Below the pieces are notes generated by a model. The model did not search any database and was not told where the DNA came from. It saw nothing but the letters and a program-made list of their open reading frames with translations. A stretch of DNA of 5,686 nt from CAZEHJ01 sp964512485 (GTDB lineage: Bacteria > Bacteroidota > Rhodothermia > Rhodothermales > UBA10348), in NCBI GenBank assembly GCA_964512485.1, contig CAZEHJ010000119.1, forward strand, positions 1 to 5,686, read 5' to 3'. Positions 1-5,456 of the stretch are shown here, piece by piece (the stretch's first letter is position 1; the number at the start of each line of letters is the position of its first letter). The position numbers were made by a program, and so were the translations under genes.

Positions 1-2559
1 ACGACCAAGGGCGGCGGCTACGACTCGAACACCCAGCGCTACGAGTGGACCTGCGGCAACTACAACTGGACGGCCGAGAAGGGCGGCGTCGACGCCAACG
101 GGGTCAGCAGTTACGACACGCCGACGACCGCGGGAGGCAACTCGTGGTACATGGACTGCACTTCCGATGGCTTCGGCACGGCTGAGGACGGCGGCTCGCC
201 CAATACCTACGAGCAGGGCGCGTGTCTTGACGGGACTGAGCGGATCAAGATGTATGCGGGGCCGGACCTCGCCATTGCCTTAGATCAGGTGAAGCAGGGA
301 GGTCCGGTCTATCTCCCCCGCGGCATCTATCACGACGCCTATTGCGGCCAGTCGTCGAGCCAGGTCGCGAACGGGTGTCCCGTCACGCGCGACCATCCCT
401 ATGTCGCGCAGAAGAAGTTCACCAGCTACGGCGGGCGCTACGTCGTCGGCGAGGGGTCGGACAAGACCGGGATTCAGGATGGCCGTCAAGGCACCGTTTG
501 GCTGAGCGACCACGGCAACGACATCAACCAGTCCGGCGGGATCGCTGATGGCTATCCGCCCGTCACGGCGGGCACTTGGGTGAACATCACGGGCGGAGCG
601 ACGTTTGCCGGGACGAATACGGGCGGTCATTGGGGACTTTCGGTCGGGGCGAAAGGGTCCGAGCAGTATTGCGCGTGGCCGTCGAACAGCACGACGGGGT
701 GTGTGACGACGACATCTACGGTGACGAATGTACGCGACCGGATCGAAGTGACGCCGATCGGGCAGGTGGTCGACGTGGTTCGTGCCAGCTACGAGTACCT
801 CGGAAGCCAGCCCGTCGTTTGCGTCGACAATCGCCTCTCCGTCTGCTCCGGGAATACGCGGGTCAAATGTACCGTGAACGACGAGACGCGAACGGGTGAC
901 ACCACGGGGGGCTGCCCCGGCGCCCTGGGTGACTGCATCGGCGTGGCCGACGCGGTCGAGGATCTTTTGCAGGCGGGCGAGAAGGTCTATCTCGGGCACC
1001 AGGCGCGACCTGTGGCGACGTATGGGACGAGCAACGAGGTCACTGGGACCAGCGAGTACGCCTTCACAGAGCTGGGCTCGATGCACGGATCTACCTGCGA
1101 CGGAGGGAATGGCCGGTACGTTCGGAATCAGGATCCGGACGACCCGATCGTTGGCGGCTCGGTCTACGACTTCATGACGCGCCAGGACTTCAATCTCGCG
1201 ACTTCGCCTAGCGTGAACAACGCGCACGTTCTGACGCAGGACGAGTTCAATAACTTCGGCAGCGGCTTCCGTCACATGACGATCATGCCCGCGCAGTGGG
1301 CCGGCCGCGACAGTCCGAACCTCGATGCCGAGTGCGGCGCCGACGAGTTGGCAACGAGTCTGGAGAGCGACGGATCGGGTTGCGACCAGGTCGAGCTGAT
1401 GTCGCTCAGCCAGGGCTACGGGGGGAGGGTCGAGGATCTCGCCCTCTACTTCGGGGGCGGCGGGACGGCCGCGTCGACTCTTGCGTTTTCTGGAATCGAC
1501 GGCGCCGTGGCGTGTATGAACTGTGGCATCAAGGACAGTTTCATCGCGAATGGGCGCGGGCTCGGAACCGATGCGAGTGGGTGGTGGTTCGAGAATAACG
1601 TCTGGTCGGGTTGGCTCACGGGCTCGGATTCGCTCGTCAAAGCGGCCTTCGCCTACGGGTTCAAGATGGAATCCGATCAGTTCATCCAGAACGCGGGCGA
1701 TAGCCTGTTCAACTTTCAGGGCGCTCCCGGCGGAGTGCTACGAGACATTCAACTCGTCGGAAACGACGTAGGCACCTCGCTGTTCCGAACGAGCGCAGCG
1801 CGCGACATCCTGGTTTCTGGCGTGACCGGATACGGCAACTTCGGCGGGATCGTCTGGTTCGAGGGCAGCGTAGAAGGCGGGAACGATGTGAACGCGTGGA
1901 ACGTGATCTTCGAGGACATCTTCCTCGAAAACCACAACTTCCCGTCGGGCTCGAATTTCCCGCAGGCATTGATCTCTCGCGTCGACTACTCGGGTGATGC
2001 TCCTTGGAAGGGGCTCGGCATCGTCCGGAACATGGGCGTCTCTGTCTCGCTGCAATACGGGCATGACGGTTGCCTGATCTTCTTCGACGGCTTGACCGGC
2101 GACGACTCCACAGCGGATCACGGCCTCAACGTGGATGTCGACGACGACCGCGACCACTTCGTCTTCGAGAACATCGACGTGCAGGTATACGACCCGGATA
2201 CGCCGGGGATCGGTAAGTCCTTCTGTTTCGGCAACTCGGCCAACACCGCTCAGAACGATCCGTCCGACGCGGCGGTCTTGACCAACTGGTCGACGATCAA
2301 AGGCCCGGTCCCGTACTGGAAGAACCTGCGATTCGACGACGTGAAGGTCGCCGACAACCTGACGGGTTCGATTTCGGCGGCAGATGCAGGCGACTGCGGT
2401 GTCGATGTGGTGCCCGGTACGGTCCACTTGATCCATGACCTAGACACGCCGACGCTCTGCTCAGAGACGGCCGGGATCCTCGACTCGGACGCCAACGACG
2501 CCACGAACACGCGAGCCGCCTGCAAGTGCCAGTCAGGCGGGACGTGGGCACTCTTCTAG
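1..2559 (+). CDS. Cys-rich right-handed beta-helix tailspike/tail fibre-like protein (5' partial)
   Basis: The frame is open from base 1 to the TAG at 2557-2559, giving 852 visible residues. The first in-frame ATG (151) is internal, so the true start lies upstream. Around codons 90-160 it has the pattern that begins many pectate-lyase-3-type phage tailspikes: an 'AIALDQVKQGG' helix, then 'PVYLPRGIY', then 'YVVGEGSDKTGI'. From about codon 470 to 720 short hydrophobic strands alternate with Gly/Asn/Asp turns (for example GGRVEDLALYF, GVLRDIQLVGND, ARDILVSGVTGYGNF), as in a parallel beta-helix. About 23 Cys are present, with a cluster at codons 274-312 and CKC near the end, which is unusual for a tail protein. 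The expected role is receptor binding or depolymerisation of surface glycan at the tail tip. No catalytic residues can be assigned. A cell-surface or secreted beta-helix protein is the alternative. The beta-helix call is strong and the tailspike role is inferred from the phage-like neighbours. Confidence 0.75.
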   Translation, partial: TTKGGGYDSNTQRYEWTCGNYNWTAEKGGVDANGVSSYDTPTTAGGNSWYMDCTSDGFGTAEDGGSPNTYEQGACLDGTERIKMYAGPDLAIALDQVKQGGPVYLPRGIYHDAYCGQSSSQVANGCPVTRDHPYVAQKKFTSYGGRYVVGEGSDKTGIQDGRQGTVWLSDHGNDINQSGGIADGYPPVTAGTWVNITGGATFAGTNTGGHWGLSVGAKGSEQYCAWPSNSTTGCVTTTSTVTNVRDRIEVTPIGQVVDVVRASYEYLGSQPVVCVDNRLSVCSGNTRVKCTVNDETRTGDTTGGCPGALGDCIGVADAVEDLLQAGEKVYLGHQARPVATYGTSNEVTGTSEYAFTELGSMHGSTCDGGNGRYVRNQDPDDPIVGGSVYDFMTRQDFNLATSPSVNNAHVLTQDEFNNFGSGFRHMTIMPAQWAGRDSPNLDAECGADELATSLESDGSGCDQVELMSLSQGYGGRVEDLALYFGGGGTAASTLAFSGIDGAVACMNCGIKDSFIANGRGLGTDASGWWFENNVWSGWLTGSDSLVKAAFAYGFKMESDQFIQNAGDSLFNFQGAPGGVLRDIQLVGNDVGTSLFRTSAARDILVSGVTGYGNFGGIVWFEGSVEGGNDVNAWNVIFEDIFLENHNFPSGSNFPQALISRVDYSGDAPWKGLGIVRNMGVSVSLQYGHDGCLIFFDGLTGDDSTADHGLNVDVDDDRDHFVFENIDVQVYDPDTPGIGKSFCFGNSANTAQNDPSDAAVLTNWSTIKGPVPYWKNLRFDDVKVADNLTGSISAADAGDCGVDVVPGTVHLIHDLDTPTLCSETAGILDSDANDATNTRAACKCQSGGTWALF

Positions 2560-2571
2560 GATATTCGCCCG

Positions 2572-2907
2572 ATGACATTCGAGTTAGGGACTGTAAACCT
2601 CTCCGACATGCTGACGTTAGGCGCTGTTCTCATTACTGCTGGGGGGTTGTTGTGGCAGGTTCGAGCGAATGCGACCGCTCTGGAGTCTCTGCGTGCCGAG
2701 GTGAAGCGTGATCACGAGGCGCTCGGCGTGAAGGTCGACGAGACTCACGGTCGCATTGATACTTTGTTCAGCAAGGATGCCGAACGGCGAGAGGCCATCG
2801 CAGCGACCGGATCCGATGTGACCAACCTGAGGGACCGCATGGGACGCGCGGAGAAACACATAGACAAAATGGGCCAGCGCGTCGGCATTGGAAGTGTCGT
2901 GTCGTAG
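2572..2907 (+). CDS. Small membrane-anchored coiled-coil phage protein (holin or i-spanin-like)
   Basis: This is a 111-residue protein. Residues about 12-30 (DMLTLGAVLITAGGLLWQV) form one membrane segment. Residues about 31-103 are highly charged and helical with spaced Leu/Val/Ile positions, consistent with a coiled coil. The start is supported by AGGA at 2558-2561, which overlaps the stop of the tail gene and leaves 10 bases to the ATG. The intergenic gap is 12 bases, so co-transcription with the tail gene is likely. One N-terminal membrane helix plus a coil is the layout of inner-membrane spanins (Rz type) and of XhlA-type haemolysin/holin accessory proteins that follow tail genes in many phages. 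No family-specific motif is visible, so the lysis role is inferred from topology and position. A tail-associated or superinfection-exclusion membrane protein is also possible. The reading frame itself is convincing. Confidence 0.7.
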   Translation: MTFELGTVNLSDMLTLGAVLITAGGLLWQVRANATALESLRAEVKRDHEALGVKVDETHGRIDTLFSKDAERREAIAATGSDVTNLRDRMGRAEKHIDKMGQRVGIGSVVS

Positions 2908-2945
2908 ACTGGCGCGGGCGAGATTCTTCGCGCGAAGGGGAAAGT

Positions 2946-3145
2946 ATGTCAGAGCCGACGGGAACTGGATTCGACGTTCACGTCCCAAGCTCCGCGGTGA
3001 GGACATTGCTGCCCTGGGTCGTGGCGGGGGCATTGGGCCTGACCTCGGGTGGCGGCGCGTCGACGTTTCTGGACGTGTCGGGCGCTCGAGCCTACAAGGA
3101 AGCGCAGGCCGAGAAGATTTCGGAGAATGACCGCCTCGCCCGCGA
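2946..3145 (+). CDS. Membrane protein with one TM segment, 3' end lost in assembly gap
   Basis: The visible part is 66 residues from the ATG at 2946, preceded by AGGGGA at 2936-2941, a good ribosome-binding site 4 bases before the ATG. Residues about 21-43 (LLPWVVAGALGLTSGGGASTF) form a hydrophobic, Gly-rich membrane segment. They are followed by a charged helical stretch (AYKEAQAEKISENDRLAR) that runs into the N block. The layout repeats that of the preceding gene: a short N-terminus, one membrane helix, then a charged coil. A small phage lysis or holin-type protein is the best guess, without a recognisable family. The frame happens to continue through the Ns into the fragment at 3246-3326, but the N run has conventional length, so this is not evidence that both ends belong to one gene. 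The 38-base space upstream is the largest gap between complete genes here. Confidence 0.6.
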
Positions 3146-3245
3146 NNNNNNNNNNNNNNNNNNNNNNNNNNNNNNNNNNNNNNNNNNNNNNNNNNNNNNN
3201 NNNNNNNNNNNNNNNNNNNNNNNNNNNNNNNNNNNNNNNNNNNNN
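3146..3245. other. Assembly gap, 100 N
   Basis: The block holds exactly 100 N, the customary placeholder for a scaffold gap of unknown length. The true distance, and any gene within it, cannot be read. It separates the start of a membrane protein gene from the end of another coding region, so a complete gene such as an endolysin could be missing. Confidence 0.97.
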
Positions 3246-3326
3246 CTACTCGGCGAAGACTACGATGTGATCGCGCACGGCGAGGGAGATGATCTTCACG
3301 TCCACGCCGAGTACGATCCGAAATAG
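3246..3326 (+). CDS. C-terminal fragment of a phage protein, possibly an M15-type peptidase/endolysin (5' lost in gap)
   Basis: Immediately after the gap only one plus frame stays open: 26 residues (LLGEDYDVIAHGEGDDLHVH then AEYDPK) ending in TAG at 3324-3326. The other two plus frames stop within about 50 bases. The His/acid-rich ending, an alternating strand of the type D-V-I-x-H-x-E-x-D-x-L-H-V-H, resembles the last strand of hedgehog-fold DD-peptidases (M15 family), where a conserved His in an H-x-H-type motif binds zinc. This resemblance is recalled, not searched, and 26 residues are too few to be sure. Position supports it: small membrane proteins lie on both sides, as in phage lysis cassettes. 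It may or may not be the end of the gene that starts at 2946. Confidence is high that the stretch codes and low for the function. Confidence 0.5.
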   Translation, partial: LLGEDYDVIAHGEGDDLHVHAEYDPK

Positions 3327-3330
3327 GAGA
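3326..3330 (+). promoter_or_regulatory. Ribosome-binding site GGAGA for the gene at 3336
   Basis: GGAGA begins at the last base of the preceding stop codon and ends 5 bases before the ATG at 3336. It fixes the start of the 188-residue protein and implies translational coupling with the gene that ends at 3326. Confidence 0.75.
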
Positions 3331-3335
3331 ACGAA

Positions 3336-3902
3336 ATGCCGCGAATCAACCGGGCACCGGTGAGCGCACCGCGAGCAGCGATCGAGAACGTGGGACTCGG
3401 AATCCCGCTTGCCAACATGGCGACGGGCGCCCTTCGCTCGGTCGAGGCTCCGGGCTGGCTCACCGACAACATGGGGGCGATCGTCGTCGTGCTCGTTGCG
3501 CTGGGAATGCACGTCGCGCGCGACCGTGGCTGGCTGCCGAAGCTCTCCGGCGTCGTGAAGATGGGACTCGTCCTCGGGATCACACTCGCCCTGACGGGCT
3601 GCACGGGCCTTGCAGGCACGCTCGAGCCCAAGCCGTTCAAGGTCGTCGACACGACGGGGCAGGCCGAACTCGTGGTTGCCTGCGAAGTGAAAGGAATCGC
3701 CTGGGGCCTGGGTGACGGCGGACTCTGCCGCGTGGACGATGATGGGTACGTCAGCACGGTGGAAGGTGGCCGCGCCTCGGAGACGTTCCTTGGCATTGTG
3801 ACCGAGATCGGTAACGCCGCAGGGCGGGTGATCGGTGGACTCTTCGGGGGCATCGGCGCAGCGTTCTCGGCTGTGGGGCAGGGCGCTTCGAGTGCCCCCT
3901 AG
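3336..3902 (+). CDS. Membrane protein with internal lipobox; possible holin/spanin-type lysis protein
   Basis: This 188-residue protein has a strong ribosome-binding site. Residues 46-61 (MGAIVVVLVALGMHVA) form one membrane segment. Residues 76-94 are a second hydrophobic stretch containing LTGC at 86-89, a textbook lipobox with Cys89 as the acceptor. The middle (95-150) looks like a small soluble domain with Cys116 and Cys131. The C-terminus (152-182) is a Gly/Ala-rich hydrophobic stretch with GGLFGGIG spacing that could insert in a membrane. A lipobox 86 residues from the start is not expected to work, but V74-K75-M76 could be an internal start (GTG 3555 or ATG 3561) giving a normal lipoprotein signal peptide, although no good ribosome-binding site is seen there. 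A lipoprotein with a C-terminal membrane segment would match the plan of a unimolecular spanin. I recognise no family. The gene is convincing and the lysis role is a hypothesis. Confidence 0.7.
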   Translation: MPRINRAPVSAPRAAIENVGLGIPLANMATGALRSVEAPGWLTDNMGAIVVVLVALGMHVARDRGWLPKLSGVVKMGLVLGITLALTGCTGLAGTLEPKPFKVVDTTGQAELVVACEVKGIAWGLGDGGLCRVDDDGYVSTVEGGRASETFLGIVTEIGNAAGRVIGGLFGGIGAAFSAVGQGASSAP

Positions 3903-3906
3903 ATCC

Positions 3907-4170
3907 ATGCTCGAGCGCCTTCGGGATGCCGTGTGGTGGGGCGAACAGGCGGCACATTTCGCGCTTGGGATGGCCGTGGCGGTCCCGGCGCTTTGGGGGC
4001 CGCTACCCCTCGTGACGGCGCCCATCGCCGCTCTTATGGTCGCGGTCGTCCGCGAGTACGAGCAGCGGCCGGTCGCTTCGTGGGGCGATCTCGCAGCCGA
4101 CGTAGCCTTCGTGATGGCAGGAGGACTGACCGCCGGAGGAATTGTCACATGGACTGGAAACTCGTTCTAG
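3907..4170 (+). CDS. Small multi-pass membrane protein, phage-type (holin candidate)
   Basis: This is an 87-residue protein with hydrophobic segments at about 15-30, 34-48 and 63-80, so two or three membrane passes. Polar residues recur at segment edges: His17, the Arg49-Glu50 pair with W59, and Asp61 and Asp65. That spacing (H, then RE, then W/D, then a Gly-rich last helix) is one I associate with small uncharacterised phage membrane proteins, but I cannot name a family. ATG 3907 lies 4 bases after the upstream stop with no clear ribosome-binding site, so translation probably depends on ribosomes finishing the previous gene. The upstream in-frame GTG at 3835 would add 24 residues that overlap the preceding gene and look non-biological, so it is rejected. 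Size, topology and position suit a holin or antiholin. A structural or exclusion role cannot be ruled out. Confidence 0.68.
   Translation: MLERLRDAVWWGEQAAHFALGMAVAVPALWGPLPLVTAPIAALMVAVVREYEQRPVASWGDLAADVAFVMAGGLTAGGIVTWTGNSF
4135..4140 (+). promoter_or_regulatory. Ribosome-binding site GGAGGA for the exported protein at 4149
   Basis: GGAGGA lies 8 bases before ATG 4149, near-perfect in sequence and spacing. It sits inside the 3' end of the preceding membrane-protein gene. It fixes the start at 4149 over the upstream in-frame candidates and is the strongest such site in the window. Confidence 0.85.
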
Positions 4171-4598
4171 GCGCCATCGCGTTGATTTTTGGTGCCCTCG
4201 CAATGGCGATGGAGGCCCGCGCCGATCCCGTGGCCGTCACCTTCCGGAACCCGGCGAACCCGGGACTGCCCCCCTCGACCGAGTACCTGCTCTGCCCGCA
4301 CGAGGGCCTCGCGTGCTCGCTCGCGATCGGGCCGAACTGCTCGCCGGGCGAGACGTGCGTCGCCGCCTTCGACGTGGATCCGGGGACGTACCCGAACGCG
4401 CGCTTACTCGCTCGTGCGGCCTCCGACGGCCTCGACTGGAGCGTGCCGGCGGTCCTGACGGGTGCGTCGCTGATCGTCCCTGACGCCGATCCGCCTCCGG
4501 TCGGAGCGCTTCTACGGGGCGACTACACGGGTGACGGCTGCGTGTCGATCGCAGACTTCAGCGGGTTCCTGGGCGAGATCGGGACGTGCGCGGAGTAG
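4149..4598 (+). CDS. Exported protein with C-terminal dockerin-like calcium-binding repeat
   Basis: This 149-residue protein overlaps the preceding gene by 22 bases and starts from a strong ribosome-binding site. Residues 1-25 are a Sec signal peptide: MDWK, then a hydrophobic core (LVLGAIALIFGALAMA), then a cleavage site after EARA before Asp26. The mature part carries six Cys (49, 56, 64, 70, 131, 147), suggesting disulphides and a location outside the cytoplasm. Residues about 26-112 look like a small beta-rich domain that I do not recognise. Residues 124-145 (GDYTGDGCVSIADFSGF and following) match one dockerin type I/EF-hand-like loop, with D125, T127, D129 and D136 at loop positions 1, 3, 5 and 12. 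True dockerins carry two such repeats; only one is present, so cohesin binding is doubtful and calcium-stabilised folding or anchoring is more likely. It is directly followed by an exported nuclease. The function is unknown. Confidence 0.78.
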   Translation: MDWKLVLGAIALIFGALAMAMEARADPVAVTFRNPANPGLPPSTEYLLCPHEGLACSLAIGPNCSPGETCVAAFDVDPGTYPNARLLARAASDGLDWSVPAVLTGASLIVPDADPPPVGALLRGDYTGDGCVSIADFSGFLGEIGTCAE

Positions 4599-5287
4599 GC
4601 AAAACCGGCCTTCACACGCTGTCCAATGGTGGCTCATGCCGACACAGCGGGAAGCCCTGGCACGTCGTCGCGCTCTTCGCGCTGACGCTCGCCCTCTGGG
4701 TCGCCGCCGGCTTCGCCCGCGCGGACACGCCCGCGAACTTCAGCCAGGGCAAGCGCGCAGCGCGCGCGGCCCATCCGCCCGGCACCCGCACGCTCTACTG
4801 CGGCTGCCTCTATGACGCCGGCTGGCGGATCATCCCGGAGAGCTGCGGCTTCTCGCCCGAGCGAGAGACCGTGCGCTCGTGGCGTGTCGAGTGGGAGCAC
4901 GTTGTCCCCGCCTCAAAGCTCGGCGAGGGGCGCGCTTGCTGGGAGGAGCGAGACCGCTTCGCTCAGTGTGTCGGCAAGTCGCGGCGGGAGTGCTGCCGGC
5001 TCGTCGATCCCGAGTTCGCGCGCGCCGAGGGCGACCCCCTGAACCTTCGGCCGGCGGTCGGCGAGCTCAACGCGGCCCGTGGCAACCGGCCGATGGGAGA
5101 GGTCGAGGGCGAAGCGCGCCGCTGGGGTTCCTGCGACTTCGAGACGAGCCGCGCGGCCGTCGAGCCTCCGCCTGCGTCGCGCCGCGAGATCGCCCTGATT
5201 CACCTGGTCATGGGAAACCGGTACGGGCTCACATGGCCCCCGGACCAGTTCGCGATGCTGCTCGACTGGCTCTCGGATGAGCCCTAG
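4586..5287 (+). CDS. endA-like: Exported endonuclease I family DNase (EndA/Dns/Vvn-like)
   Basis: This 233-residue protein belongs to the EndA/Vvn beta-beta-alpha-metal nucleases, which cut DNA non-specifically in the periplasm or medium. The core motif WRVEWEHVVPAS (99-110) carries the metal-binding Glu104 and general-base His105. NLRPAVGELNAARGN (153-167) supplies the conserved Asn/Arg region. The Cys-rich CWEERDRFAQC segment (118-128) and the tail GSCDFETSRAAVEPPPASRR follow E. coli EndA closely in order. Residues about 27-46 (HVVALFALTLALWVAAGFAR) form a signal core with likely cleavage after ARA (44-46), behind a long n-region. The only usable start in frame is GTG 4586, overlapping the previous gene by 13 bases. 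Oddities: the usual His of the D-M-H-N-L motif is Leu (P-L-N-L), and the protein ends about 25 residues before the family's C-terminal Q-G-N-x-N-P-type motif. The family call is firm; activity is likely but unproven. Confidence 0.92.
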   Translation: MRGVGKTGLHTLSNGGSCRHSGKPWHVVALFALTLALWVAAGFARADTPANFSQGKRAARAAHPPGTRTLYCGCLYDAGWRIIPESCGFSPERETVRSWRVEWEHVVPASKLGEGRACWEERDRFAQCVGKSRRECCRLVDPEFARAEGDPLNLRPAVGELNAARGNRPMGEVEGEARRWGSCDFETSRAAVEPPPASRREIALIHLVMGNRYGLTWPPDQFAMLLDWLSDEP

Positions 5288-5456
5288 CGCCCCGTTCGAT
5301 CTCGCCTACACACGCGAGGATGACGAGTGGACCGCACGGTCCCGTTGGCAGGCCGAGACGCCCGCCGAGCGAATGGACCGTATCCTCAGTACGACTCGCG
5401 ATCTCGGCTGCATCTTGCCACCGCCTGCGGACTGGGGACCGGGGAGGTGGGGCTAG
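5277..5456 (+). CDS. Small hypothetical protein, 59 residues
   Basis: ATG 5277 lies inside the end of the nuclease gene (11-base overlap) and the frame runs to TAG 5454-5456. The product is soluble, acidic in its first half (TREDDEWTARSRWQAETPAERM, residues 12-33) and ends in a Pro/Trp/Gly-rich tail (PPPADWGPGRWG). Four Trp, amphipathic spacing and high third-position GC look like a real gene. There is no clear ribosome-binding site, so coupling to the nuclease gene is assumed. I recognise no family. It is too short to be the missing C-terminus of the nuclease: it is in another frame and lacks the Q-G-N motif. An immunity or regulatory partner of the nuclease is conceivable from position alone, but the lack of a signal peptide argues against it acting in the periplasm. 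Confidence 0.55.
   Translation: MSPSAPFDLAYTREDDEWTARSRWQAETPAERMDRILSTTRDLGCILPPPADWGPGRWG

Noticed and set aside
151..153. ATG 151 as the start of the tail gene
   Set aside because: The frame is open back to base 1 with composition matching the rest of the protein (Gly/Asn/Trp/Tyr-rich), and no ribosome-binding site precedes this ATG.
280..1275. Long minus-strand ORF (331 codons) opposite the tail gene
   Set aside because: It lies entirely within a convincing beta-helix coding region. Its product is rich in Arg, Val, Ala, Asp and His, as expected for an antisense frame sharing GC-rich third positions.
1738..2436. Minus-strand ORF of 232 codons
   Set aside because: It is antisense to the beta-helix repeats. 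Its Arg/Val/Asp-heavy composition and lack of any domain-like pattern mark it as a shadow.
2946..3326. A single continuous 126-codon gene across the N block
   Set aside because: The Ns have conventional length and the frame match can arise by chance one time in three, so the two ends were annotated as separate partial genes.
3246..4148. Minus-strand ORF of 300 codons
   Set aside because: It lies opposite three plus-strand genes with good ribosome-binding sites and membrane segments. Its product is His/Arg/Ser-rich and low in complexity of a shadow type.
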